In this document: positions 24,301 through 36,175 of the stretch, piece by piece
Numbering within the stretch: the first letter of the stretch is position 1
Layout of the letters: every line of letters starts with the position of its first letter
Source of the DNA: Archegozetes longisetosus
Lineage: Eukaryota; Arthropoda; Arachnida; Sarcoptiformes; Trhypochthoniidae
DNA length: 64,000 nucleotides
NCBI GenBank assembly: GCA_018873245.2
Contig: JAEMBT020000004.1
Location: 3,334,573 to 3,398,572 of the forward strand
Reading direction: 5' to 3'
Notes under the pieces: generated by a model
What the model saw: only the letters and a program-made list of their open reading frames with translations
Databases searched by the model: none
Told to the model about the DNA's origin: nothing
Made by a program: the position numbers and the translations under genes

Positions 24301-25221
24301 GACGATTTTAAGCGATAGGATGCTATTTTAATATACATTATATATAAATATTTGTTAAGCTGTCATTTTTTTTCTATCCACGTGATTTTTCCCTCGTCAA
24401 ACTTCAAAATTGCGAAAAAAAAACTTGATTTAATTTTGCCCAAATCTCATCACCCTTTCAATATTGAAACTTAATTTATCTGAAAACTAGCATTAAACTT
24501 GAATAATAAGACATCTCATACATTAATCAATGCTCTGATGAAAATGAGAGCTTAAATCTTTGAAAATTTATAAACAATATTTTACTTTGAAATGCAGGCT
24601 TTTTCTTATTAAACTATGGTTTGGATACATGGGGTTGTCAAATGGTTAATCCATCGCAAACAGATCCATCAGAACTAAGAAAACTACTGCTCGGATGGAT
24701 GTTTTTCATGACCAAATTCATCGAATTCTCTGATACGATATTTTTCATACTACGCAAAAAGACAGGACAAGTATCAGCTCTACATGTTATACATCACGCA
24801 TTAGTGCCTATTCTGGTAAGTGATTGAACAAATTGAATGTTGACTTATCGCAAAATTGTTAATTTGCAATCGATTACAGGTATGGATTGGATTCAAGTTT
24901 GTACCTGGAGGTTCGAACGCTTTTTTCCCTCTAATCAATTCACTCGTCCACACTATTATGTATACATACTATGGTTTATCAACGCTCGGGCCTCACATTC
25001 AGCCCTATTTATGGTGGAAAAAGTATTTGACTCGAATCCAAATGATTCAATTCGTACTAATAATCGCCAATTCAATGAGACTCTTATTTCTGCCTCATTG
25101 CCAGTTCCCGAAGGCTTTTATTTATCTGACGGTGTTTAATGGATTTTTATTTTTAATACTATTCGCAAGTTTTTATCGTCAGGCGTACATTGGCATCAAG
25201 TTTAGGAATAAGTCTGGATAA
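21399..25221 (+). CDS. ELOVL-type very-long-chain fatty-acid elongase (3-ketoacyl-CoA synthase)
   Basis: Exons 21399-21692 (best donor), 24598-24815 and 24880-25221 encode about 283 aa of an endoplasmic-reticulum multi-pass enzyme that condenses malonyl-CoA with acyl-CoA. Family signatures are DPRVSNYAFFEGGPWSTLA and YFIKVIGPEFM in exon 1; KFIEFSDTIFFILRKK and the catalytic histidine box HVIHH in exon 2; VPGGSNAFFPLINSLVH, MYTYYGLSTLGP and YLWWKKYLTRIQMIQF in exon 3. The pattern is closest to ELOVL1/4/7-like arthropod elongases, so no numbered symbol is given. The C-terminus RNKSG lacks an obvious KKxx signal. One problem: the strong exon 1 donor (AAG|GTCAGT) leaves phase 0, while exon 2 begins with two bases of a split codon. 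Either a weaker donor at 21682 (GGAT|GTTTAC) or a small unseen exon in the 2.9-kb intron is used. Confidence 0.9.
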
Positions 25222-27455
25222 CTATTTCTCTAATTTTCACCGCTTTTTCATGTGCTATATATTAGAATATGTTTAAAAACCTGAAAGTTTCATATCTCAG
25301 TGTTATCTGTGAAAAATTGTTATAAATTGCTTTGAAATATCATTTTTTCATCGTCTTTTTTTATAATCATTTTAGAAGAAAAGTTGTCTTACTTTTATCA
25401 TACTTTTATTTAAATTTATGAGCATTTTATGGAAAACACCTTACTTTTACGTTCATTATTAAGTTTAGTCTCAAGTCATGTAATGTTGTATCTCATGTTT
25501 CACTGATTTGATTTGGATTTACTTTAATGTTCCTAAAACTACTTATTTTCAAGTTTTATTGTACTGATTCTTGTAGAAATCGGTTGAATCCAATCAAACA
25601 CTCAGTTGAACGTAAGATATAAATGAAGCTCATTTTAAGTTTTTATATTTTGACGAAAGATAGCTTATCTTTGATAACTACTGTAGTGTATAAAATGATC
25701 ATTCAATAATTGTTTTGTATGAATAAAAGTTTAGAATCCTAAGACTCAATAGTTTTACTTCAGTTTTCAACAAAGTTTTCAGAAGTGGATAAAAAACTAT
25801 TTCTAAACTTGACATCGGTGCGAAGTTTGGCCAATCATTGGATCTGGTGCTGATCTAACCCTTTTGGTAATTTGCAAATATAGCAAACGCGCATTGACAA
25901 TGTTTATTCACTTTGAGCGTCTCCATTCACATGGTAAACAATTTTTATTAACTGTCGAGATTTGAACAGCTTCAACTTGATAGGGATCACAAGTGAAACA
26001 TGTACAATTAAAAGCAGGAGCATTTTTAATTCCTGATGCGTAGGAGTCAAAAAAAAGTAGGAACAACTTAAAAGGTGAATGACTATTGAGTCGTTTTTAT
26101 ATCAAAATATTATGGTTAATGTTGTAAAGTATTAATGGATTGGTAAACCCTTGAAGATTTGCTGCTGACGCATGTTTTTATCAACCAAATTTCAAGAAGA
26201 AATAAACTTCACTCATTTTCTAATATAGTGTAAACTTCAGATAAATCCGACTTTTATGTTCATTTCATCCTTTTTTCTATGGAAAGTAATGACTAAAAGT
26301 TTTTCAATGAGGGGTGCATCAGAACTGAAGAGCTTTTCCAAAAGGGCATAATTATATGAAATCCATAGTTGAGAAAAACACAAACATGCTTCACATTTTC
26401 AACTGATTTTGTAGGTAAAAATTTGAGTGTCATTTTCTGTAAGATTTAAGCCATTTTTATTGGAAGTGACAGGCAATCTATTCTAAACTTTATCTTTAGT
26501 ATGAAAAGACCTAAATATGACGTTTTACAATTTTGTCCCTTAAGCTCTTTTGAAATAAACTGTTGAGCTATGAAAAATTTGAGTATTTGCAAAATTGCTT
26601 CAAAGTATTGAACAACCGAATAAATTTGAGGAAATATTTTTACGCAAAATGGGCGTTACTCAAGTTAAGTCTATATATTTGAAATCCATCATTAATTAAC
26701 CAATGTGTACCATGTCGATAAATTACATCCCTTTAGTACGAAACGCAAAGAAATTTCTGTTTAGTAAACCTTGACTAGAGATCGCAGCGAAATATTCTTG
26801 CTATCGATCGATAATTAGTTGAGATTTCATTTCTGACAAGTCCTACCAACAATTTGACCTGGAATCTGAAAGTGTTCAGTACTTCATTTAAAATCTTCTA
26901 TCGATTTAATTGATTAGTAATTCTAATGAACTGACATCGATTTAGTTGATGTATTCGTGAAGTCTGAAAACAACCAAAAATATGACCAGTCAACTAGTAG
27001 AGTTGAACAGGATTTCTAGCAAGTTCAAATATTAAAAGTAAAAGTTTCAAGGGACGTTCAATTTTAAGGATTCAAATGCTTTGCCCCGTAAAGAGACAAA
27101 AGTAAGAGTTTATCTTAAAGTCAACCATTTTTAAACATTAACCCTTTACTCATCCTGTAGACTAGTACTAGTTATCTTTATAATCATAGTCCCTCATACT
27201 CATAGTCATATACTTCATATAACTACTCAACAGTCTGAATGTCTTATGTCTGAATTACTTTCATTAATATTTTGTACTTTTAGTAACTATTAACCTCATT
27301 AATTGAACTATCGTTACTCTAATAGTGTGCGTGTGTGCGTACTACATATGTTGTAAAAGCCTGAGGTTTTTAGTAATTATCGATTGTATATCTCTAATTA
27401 AAAGAGTCACTGTTCACCAGTTAATAAAACTCATTTTTTTTACTGTTTAAGGAGT
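25222..27455. other. Gene-free region downstream of ELOVL
   Basis: A possible ELOVL poly(A) signal (GAATAAAAG) lies near 25720. No other coding or RNA feature was recognised. Confidence 0.5.
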
Positions 27456-28182
27456 ATTTATTTGGGATCACTTCGAAGTTTCGAAATATAAAGTTCCGAA
27501 AAATAAAGTTTCGAAAACCCTGTTTCTAAACTTTATACCAGAAAAAAGAATCCGATTTTCTAAACTTAAAATAAGCTAAATTTGAAACTAAATATTTTCA
27601 AATATCAAATAGATTATAATTGAACATTAAATTAATAAATAAGCCTTATTTGTGGAATAAACCTGTTTTCACTATTATCAAATTGCAAAGGAACTCCAAT
27701 AGATTAAGGGATTAGCAGACAGAGTTTTAAAGATAATAAAAACTTTTCGTCTTTAAGTCTTAAAACTTTAAGTCTTTCATTCTTTAATAGACATTCTTCC
27801 GCAACAAATTTTCTATTTTTTAATGTTTTCTAGAATAAATAATTGAGTTTATTTAATTAATAATGATCGCAGTTCTATATCTGCAGTTCACAATAATTCG
27901 ATGTTTATAGGATTAAAACCTACAAAATAAAGATCATTATGAGTACAAAACTAAAGGATGTAAAGCCAGGTTGAGTTTAATTGATAACAAGTATGCCAAT
28001 CATTTTAATGAACACAATTACATCAATGTTACTATTTTTTTACTACCAGTCCATTGGTTTCCTAATAGAGATCTGAAAGTAATATCCCTATAAAAAAAAT
28101 GGGGTTTATCGTATTATTAGGGCCTCAAAACAGGGTTTTCGAAACTTTATTTTTCGAAATTTCGAAGTGTAACCATTTATTT
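27456..28182. mobile_element. MITE with about 45-60-bp inverted ends and 8-bp target duplication
   Basis: The element spans 27464-28174 (711 bp) and is flanked on both sides by ATTTATTT (27456-27463 and 28175-28182). The ends read GGGATCACTTCGAA on the left and GGTTACACTTCGAA as the reverse complement on the right. Inside each end are TTTCGAAA-type units and AAAGTTTCGAAAACCCTGTTT; the left end has one extra 15-bp unit. An 8-bp duplication fits hAT, P or Merlin superfamilies; the GG start would suit Merlin, but this is not decisive. No transposase is encoded. Confidence 0.75.
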
Positions 28183-28195
28183 ATGTGATAGTGCG

Positions 28196-28223
28196 TACGA
28201 ATCTCTTGATAGAGAGATTCGTA
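28196..28223. repeat. Small perfect inverted repeat
   Basis: Arms TACGAATCTCT and AGAGATTCGTA pair over 11 bp around a six-base loop, just outside the right end of the MITE. No function is evident. Confidence 0.7.
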
Positions 28224-28502
28224 TGATAAATGTTTAGATTGGCCCCTGTCCTGAGCACATTTGTCGACGACTCTAGAAATTGCACTAAGGCTCTTAAGCA
28301 ACTTCATTGATTGAGATAACATAGAATAAGCATTTTACTCGACTTTCAAATAGAGAAGCAGTTCTTTCCAGCTTTTCTGACTTTGATTTGAGAAAATTGT
28401 GGGCAAAATTTTAGTAATCGTGGCAAAATAGGAAAACCTCAAACTACATATATATTTAGACTAAACAAACATAATCTAATCCAACTCCCTCAAGAAAAGA
28501 TA

Positions 28503-28646
28503 AACCTGGATTTAGAGAGTTGTAACCCAAACAAGCCTGGTATGAATGAAGGGAGGACAGGTTAGGTTGCTTCGCTTCGTGACCTGACCTATTCTTCCTT
28601 CGTTCATACCAGGCTTGTTTGGGTTACAACTCTCTAAATCCAGGTT
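28503..28646 (+). repeat. Near-perfect 144-bp hairpin (68-bp stem, 8-bp loop)
   Basis: Bases 28503-28570 pair with 28579-28646 around the loop TTCGCTTC. Base-by-base pairing on the plus-strand RNA gives 61 Watson-Crick pairs, six G:U wobbles and a single C:A mismatch. The outer 44 bp are perfect. The sequence is more GC-rich than its surroundings. It could be a foldback transposon or MITE relic, or a transcribed hairpin precursor of small RNAs. No coding frame explains it, and no flanking target duplication was found. Confidence 0.8.
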
Positions 28647-29523
28647 CATTCATTACGAGCTACTAAACCAAGCAAAGATGAATATTTTGTTCAGTCAAGG
28701 GTCAAAGATCGCGTGGTCGGATCAAGTTTGGCGTGAATCTTCTCAGCTCATCGAGCTGAATCCAATGATATATATGGGTTGAGGTCGTCCTATTTTGCCA
28801 CGGATACTAAAATCATGTCAAATTGTGGTCAAAACATGAGTTCGACAAGTTCGTAATTCTCAGTTATCCGAATCGTTTCATAATTAAGAGTAACATAAAT
28901 TCAAATAATCGGACATTGTTCGCGATTGTTTTCAACTTGTGCTGGTCTTTAAGTTCAGTGTTTTGTAGTCAATGCTTTGTTTATATTTCCAACAATAAAA
29001 GAATGTTCTTTTTTCTGGTCACATCTAAGTTTCAAATCGATTATCTTTAATACATTTTGCAGCTTCAAAACACAGTTCGTACAATCTCTAAACTGTTTAC
29101 AAACTCAATTTTGGGCAACTCTTCAACACTGAAATCGATAGATATTGTTGCGATCATATCTTTTATCGTATTATTCCTTTCCATAACTCAGCTACTTTTG
29201 TTTGAATGTCTTTGAGATCTGTTTTCCTTTTGATGCCATCTTTGCTTGGCTTTCAAAAACTCTAAGAATTTTCAATTATCAAAAAGTCTTAATCATATTG
29301 TTACGACTCAAGATTATAAAACAAATAATTGACAAAAAATCTAACACAACAATAGTGTCGAGCGTTAAAAAGAAAAACCTTTTAGCTATCAGTTAAACGT
29401 AAGAAAATTTAAGAAATCTTTGTTGTTCTCTAACTTCAGTACTTACTGGATCCCAACTTACAAAACTTTGACTCCAACGTTAGACAGTTTTTATTCTTGT
29501 AAACACATTACAATTCGATTTTT

Positions 29524-30399
29524 CTAGAATAATTTATTTTTCGTCAAATTTTCAAATATCTTTTTACCTAAAAGTTTAGTTAATTTTCTCTTGACTTTCT
29601 TAGTCTGACGTTTGGCAACTCTAATTGATATAAACACTAACAATAAGAGACAAAATCGACTAAAATATACGATAAATGTTACGAATGTTCCCAAAGTCAG
29701 GCCTCTTCTAGGAATGAAAACAAAAAAACTTCTCAAAGCAAGTGAAAAATCCAATAACAATAAAGTCGCAAAAATTCTGATATCGCGCGTTAAGTCAGCA
29801 CTTCTTCCGCAACCAACAGCGCAATAATGAATATCAAATCGAAGAAGCACTAGAGCCACTAATACAGACGTTGAATATCCAAATATTATCCAATTTTCAT
29901 AACGACTGATATAAACACTTTTCATATAAATTTGACAGAAGGAGTAAAACATGATTAATAATGAAACAATCATAACAGCATATGACAACCTATTCATAAC
30001 TGCTTTTATGCGATTAAATGGATTCCCATTTGAATCTTCTTTAGTTTCTATTATCTGTTCTGCAGCACCACTAAAATCCTCATTCAGTCCTTGACTTTCA
30101 TTCTTAGTTCCGATTTTATTTTTGAATTTTTCCGTTATCTTTCATATGAATCATTTTCAATAATTTATTCAAGTCGTGATCGTTTTCATACCATAATTTT
30201 CCCAAAATACTCAAGTCTCCCGGTGACATTCGTAACAACTTTATCGATGGACCGTTTTTTGGATTTATATAATGTACTAAATCTTTTATCACTTCTCCAA
30301 TCATTTTCTTCAAATACTGTTTGTCTTTCATATAGTGATCCATTTCTGATGTTTGATAAGACAATTGAATGTTTATCTCAATAATACATTTTTCAATTT
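29524..30399 (-). pseudogene. Multi-pass membrane protein locus with a reading-frame break, family unknown
   Basis: Two overlapping minus-strand frames. The upstream one (ATG at 30343, open from 30399) encodes 75 aa, hydrophilic, including DLVHYINPKNGPSIKLLRMS, and stops at 30116. The second, offset by one base, is open from 30141 to 29524 (205 codons) and contains no ATG until 29997. It has an acidic linker, then four hydrophobic segments (SYAVMIVSLLIMFYSF; WIIFGYSTSVLVALVLL; IFATLLLLDFSLALRSFF; FVTFIVYFSRFCLLLLVFISI) and a Lys-rich tail. No GT donor in the 26-bp overlap would join them. Either a one-base indel has broken a single gene of about 275 aa, or a recoding event or sequencing error at the A-runs is involved. 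I do not recognise the family; a receptor or channel fragment is possible. Confidence 0.5.
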
Positions 30400-31881
30400 A
30401 TTTTTGTACTCAAGAAAAGATGCTGGCCCTCATTGAGATATATTTCTGGTTTGAAAATATTATTATTATAAATGATATAAGTAGGTGTTTTCAGTTTAGT
30501 CACTATTGTTAGGATTATATTTTCTTAATTTGACCAAATCTTTTTATAAAGCCTTTCACAGCTGTAACAGAGAATACGTGAAGAACTTTCCGTATACACA
30601 TCACAACTTAATAATCCTCGACAGTAACAAGAAAAAGCCGTTTTTATGTCAATCATCTCGTGATGCGTACCGATTTGTTGCCAAATTTGATTTACTTTGA
30701 TTACTATAATGAACATTCTATAAGTTTAATATTTTCAATATTATGACTTAGTGGAAAACATGCTATCACAACGTCGCTATCGAGGATGATCAGGTTTTGA
30801 GTGTATTGTTATGCACATACTTTGCGATCGGATTTGAAGCTATTGATTGGAAAAAGTATTGTTTCACTTAGTGTTGAACTCTAAGGATAAAACCTTTTGA
30901 ATTAAATTAGATTATGAAATGAAAATTCAATTTATTCATTTTGAAAAGTCAACATCAATAAACAGACTAATAGTGTTTAAGTGAAGTAGTTCGATGTTAT
31001 TCATCTACCCTTTAAGGGCTTTACTATGGAATGACGGATGATATTGTTGTCTCGTAATGATATATACATACCTAACAAAACTTTCTCAACAGGTTAATAT
31101 ATAATATCATCATATTTTGCAATTATATCACGTCTCATTCTCTAGTAAAGCCGTATTAATAAATATTAGAACTGAGAATAACTTAAGAGTTTATCAAATA
31201 CAGAAGAGATGCAAATCAATCAGAACTATTACCGTATATTGAAACTGAAATTCATATTTGATAAGATAGATATCTGGACTAATGTATTCTCTTCACAAAT
31301 TATTTATATTGAAAACAACAAAAACTGTGAGGTCAATCAGTATGAAACTATCTTACATGAGTTATATTTTAATAAACAATTAGGTAATCAATCTTCAATT
31401 GTTTTGCATCTAAACATTGTTTAAATCGATAATAGAAAAGACAATTCAATTAAATCAATATTTGTTAATGCCTTTCACTAACAGTCGTATCCAAACTCGA
31501 AAATTAGTTACAACTGAATAGAAAACGAGTATATAGTCTCAAAATGAATAGTATTTTCATCAGAAAAAAACAAACAATTTGATTATTTCTCCTAAATTAC
31601 AGTTAAATACTTAATCGGGTATAAAATAAATGATATTTCGTTTAGAAAAGAGAAAAGAAAAATTTGTCTATAAATAAAAAAAGCAATGTTGTTTCCCTAT
31701 AAATGTTAACTAATATATTGAACTTCATAAATGATACATTTTTAAAGTTACTTAAAAAACAATTGATTAAATAATAACTAATTGATCGAAAAATTGAATC
31801 GATTCTAAACTTTGTTTTCGTCTATAAATTAGTAGTTTGAATGATTGAGTTTTTTCATTTGAATTATTATTATTATCATTA
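30400..31881. other. No supported gene
   Basis: AT-rich. A minus-strand frame at 30525-30716 has a Cys-containing segment (SCYCRGLLSC, CYSCERLYKK) that could be an exon of the membrane-protein locus to its left, but no splice junction fits convincingly. Confidence 0.4.
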
Positions 31882-34800
31882 TTATACAAAAACTTTTGCC
31901 AGAGCATCTGCACCAGCACTCGCAAAGTAAGGCTTACTCGGATGAAAGGTTACGTCAAAGATAGCTTCATCAAACTTTTTCCTATGCGATGTTATCTCTT
32001 GAACACAAGTCCTATTATCAAAATTCCATAGTCTGACACTACAATCGTGACCTAAAAATTTGATAAAAATAAGTTATTTTATAAAAATAATATATTCAAT
32101 GCAAACTTCTTTTCAGTTCTTATCAGTTTTATTGTGACAAAAATAATTATCAGCTTAAATATTAGTACAAGCCTCAAGGCTAAAAGCCAGTTTTGTTTCA
32201 AGTTATTCGAGGACCATTTCTGGCTTTAATGCTGTACAACTGCCCCTATTATTGTGAAAACGCTCAAATCTATCTCCGCTAGATTTTAAATTGTGTTAAA
32301 CTTTGTTATCTATGCATAAGTAACTATCAAGTGCTTCAAGTCAACTAGTAAGTATTCTTGTAGAACAATTCACAACAGTACAGTACTAAAGACTCATTTC
32401 TATCGCCATCTAACTCTATGGACATAAATTATGAAAAAGTGTTGAAAACGAAAACTTTTATACTCACTTCCACTTAATAAATAAAGTCCGTTCGGATCAC
32501 AGGCAAGACATGTCACTTCATCAAGATGTGCAACCATTGCGTGAAGACATTTACCTGTTTTGACAAAAGAATAAAGATACGAAATATTCAGAATCCAAAC
32601 CAGGTTCGATGTGAAATCGGTTGAAGGTTTGTATTGAATAACTAACCGCTATTAAGATCCCATAATTTGATTTGCCGGTCTTCATGGGCACTGACAATAA
32701 CAGGCATTGTTGGGTGAACTGCAATCGCGTTGACCCTTCCGGGTGCCCCCTGTTCGAAGGTCAAGACTGGAGTTGAAGGAGTACTGGCCTCAATGTCATA
32801 AACAGAAATTGAGCCGTCAGTAAATGAGGCCGCGAGAAGTGATGCAGAATTGGTTTCGGTATTATTATTATGTGGAGCTATAACTGCCAAACATGTTGGA
32901 CGTAATGTACCTTCAAGTGTAACAATAATTTAATAAAAGTGATTTATTCAGCTCTTAATCTTAATAAATATAAAAGTGCACTTTTGCTGCAGTAATTGTT
33001 GGTTGAATAATTAGCCTAATTAAAGTCTGACTTAATGCCTAGCTTTCAATACCTTCTAATGTAATGGTTTTGACGCAATGAATTCTAGATGTATCCCATA
33101 TTTTAATTGTTTTATCTGCAGCTGCGGAACACAATAGAGGTGAAGAATTAGCGGCCGATTGCAGTGCGACCAAAGACCAAATAGCATTAGTGTGAGCTTC
33201 GATTTGACATATTTGTAGCGTTGAGTCATATGCGTCATAGGGATCAATGTTAGCAATATTTGATGGAATAGACCAAATCATTAGTTGGCCATTTTGTGAA
33301 CCAGAATATATTGTGTTATTATTAACTGCTAATGAAAGCACTCGAGACGTATGACCCCTATATGTATATACAGGCTCTAGGTCAAAGGTTGTGCCACTTG
33401 TCGGACCTGTTGGCTGTTGTTGTTTGCCTTTGAGTTAATTTAAAATTATAATAAATTACAAAACAGGTTATCATTTTATGATCGGTTTTTTATAATCATT
33501 TTAATATCAGGAATTACCTTTATTTGACTGCTGGGTTTTATTTAAGTTCCATAATTTCAACGTCTCGTCTTCAGAGCATGTTATTAGTAGTGGTTCTGTT
33601 GCGTGAAATCGCAGACATCGCACACAATCGAAATGCGATCTGTAAATAAATAATAAAAAAGATTATAGGAATTTGATATACAATCTATAAGTTGTTATTG
33701 AAAATTATAAGCCATTCAAACTTAAGTCACGCAAAACGAATAGGACTTGATAACTGTAAACCATATGCTAATTATGTTTAAACGCCTATTAAATTAACAT
33801 CTAGAAAGATATCTTACTTTAAAATATATTTAGGATTCCATGTTTTCCTAAACTCTGTACTCATCGTAGAGCTAGCAGTAGAACCATTTAAATCAAGTGA
33901 TTCATTAGCAACTGTTAGAGCGGCTAACTCTCCAATATCCACAACATCTTTAGCTGTGCCTTAATTCAGAATTTTAAAAAATCAATTAATACTTAATTAG
34001 AGAAAACAAATCAAAAGAATGATCAATACCAGGTCTACCCCAAGGAGTGCCATCTTTTTGGTCTCCGCTTCCATGAGCTGACAAAAAATCGAACTCTGCT
34101 AAAACTTCTTCAGTTTCTGCATCAATAGCATAAGGACCAGCACCACGATTAGTGTCAATATCTTCACAAATTTCTTCTTCGTCTTCATCTTCTTCGCCAT
34201 CTTCTTCACCAGTTCGAGCATCTCTTTGTTCATTTAGAAACTCAAAAGTGGCCAAAACACTGGCTTCTGCATCAGTGACCATTGAACTAGCTGGTGAAGT
34301 GCCAGCTTTCCGCGTATGCTTTTGCTGCTGTTGTGGAACTGTTTTAACTGCATCTCCTGTTTGCGGTTCTTCTAAACTGGGATTTGTGTTAAGTCCTAAT
34401 AGCGATCGGACACGATTTGATCTAACATCGATTATAGTGTCCGTATAACCGATTTCTTGTAAATACTGTCTCAATAATTGTCTTCCCTATAGATTAATGG
34501 TATTGTAAATTGTCTAAAACTTATTTTAAACATATGTTCAAAAGTCATTATCTAAAATTAAGAATAGTTAGAGATAAAATACATAAAATGTACCAACGAT
34601 TAAATAGCAAAGAACTGTAACTTAATTAATAGGTCGATAATTAAAGTGATGAAATAAATTAGAAAGCTATACATGAATTAGAAAAGAAATATAGAAAACT
34701 AAAAGCTAAACAGAACGTTAGAACTAATAGACGAAATAAAAATTACTTGAGAAAGTCAAGCAAGAAAAAAGGTGTGATAAATACCTGTTTCCAATTGACA

Positions 34801-36175
34801 GCTGTCTGACCGCCCGAATCACTCATCAATGACTCTTCTAAATCTGAATTCAATTCTTTGAGCTCGTCTTGAGGTGCGCCCATATTTGGTGGATCGCAAC
34901 CAAACTTAAGTTTATGATATTTAGCTCTTTCTTGACGTAAACAATATTCTAACATTTTGATACGTCGAACTAAATCATTCTTAAGATTTTCCTGTCCTTT
35001 ACGTTCGCCCTGAAGTAGTGCTATCCTGGCTTGTAATTCAGCTCTTTCTACCTGTCATTGAATAAGTCATAAATTATTACAACTTTTAACGTGTATAAAA
35101 AAAAATTATTTCTATGTTAATACTGTTATTGCTTAGCTTAGCTTAAAACCACAAGCTTTTTACTGAGTTGAAAAACTAGTATTTAATAAAACAAAAAAAT
35201 TGATAACAAAAATCAAACTGTTTCTGACATTGAAAAATAATGATTTGATAATGAATTGAGTTTTTCTTGTTTTGCTTTGAGTCTTCATCTCATGTGTTAC
35301 TAATTTTAAAGTTATTTCAAGATTGAACGCAAATATCGTTCAAAAAATATTACTTCAAATCTATTTTTAGTGCATGGATTCAATTTTTTGTTTCAAGCTT
35401 TTCTGAAAACACGCTCTCATTCGTGATTTTCAATAAAATTAAAGCATACTTCGAACGAATATTCATTTGAAATAAAAGTAAACAGAAATGAGATCAATAA
35501 ATATGAATAAGTCAAAAATAAATTTCTCTAAACTATCGATAAGCCAGAAACAAATCATTTGACAGTTTGATGACTTTAATAGAGATTAAAGAGCAATAGA
35601 TTTGAGCAAAAAAGTAAATTCAATAAGTCAAATGAAATTAGAATAAATTGAAACAAATTGAAATAAAATGAACAAAGTGACAAAAAATTAAACATAAATA
35701 TCAATCAAAGCAGCAAAAAACCTAAGATTTAGGTTAACCTACAATACAAACTAAACATTTGTCAAAAGACTAAAACCAGAGAAGTGTAGTAGACAAAACA
35801 CGAAAAAAAAAACAAAACAAGAGACAAATTAGTTATGAAAAGAAGCAATTGATGACATACTTCCCACTGTTGTCTTTGCATTTCAAATCTTTGCCACTCG
35901 TACTGCAGATAGTGGACAATACCAGGTATTGAATAACTCGGTTGCGAACCGTTCGATGGGTTGACTGATGGATTACTCGTTTGCTGTAGTTGTGAATTTT
36001 GTGACTGTGATGCGGATGAAGAGGTCTGAGGCGTGACACCAGTCACCGATGAAGACTGCGATGACTGCATTGGAGAACAATTATTACCGCTAATTGATCC
36101 CGAGTTGAGACCATTTCCTAAATTATTATTTAAATTGTTGCCACTGATAGGCATCGTGTCCATTCTATCCATCAT
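31882..36175 (-). CDS. Striatin, STRIPAK scaffold with WD40 propeller
   Basis: Nine minus-strand exons (36175-35861, 35051-34785, 34486-34030, 33959-33818, 33639-33518, 33427-33053, 32910-32647, 32554-32468, 32051-31882) keep one frame and encode about 732 aa, normal for striatins. An Asn/Ser/Gln-rich N-terminus leads to IVHYLQYEWQRFEMQRQQWE, the caveolin-binding and coiled-coil start. ERAELQARIALLQGERKGQE and RRIKMLEYCLRQERAKYHKL follow and are almost invariant in the family; the coiled coil recruits PP2A. An acidic linker precedes WD repeats with WNPKYILKSHFDCVR, SEDETLKLWN, SAAADKTIKIWD, SAHEDRQIKLWD, SGSHDCSVRLWN and the final ASAGADALAKVFV. Striatin organises PP2A, MST/GCK kinases and MOB4, restraining Hippo and Ras signalling. 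The ATG at 36175 is chosen; the frame continues upstream without another ATG. It is transcribed away from the ligase gene at 37648. Confidence 0.95.

Noticed and set aside
30091-30384. 97-codon plus-strand frame
   Set aside because: It is antisense to the membrane-protein locus, starts at a non-ATG codon, and the minus-strand reading has better coding features.
34152-34448. Ser-rich 98-codon frame antisense to striatin
   Set aside because: It mirrors the acidic Glu/Asp stretch of striatin exon 3.
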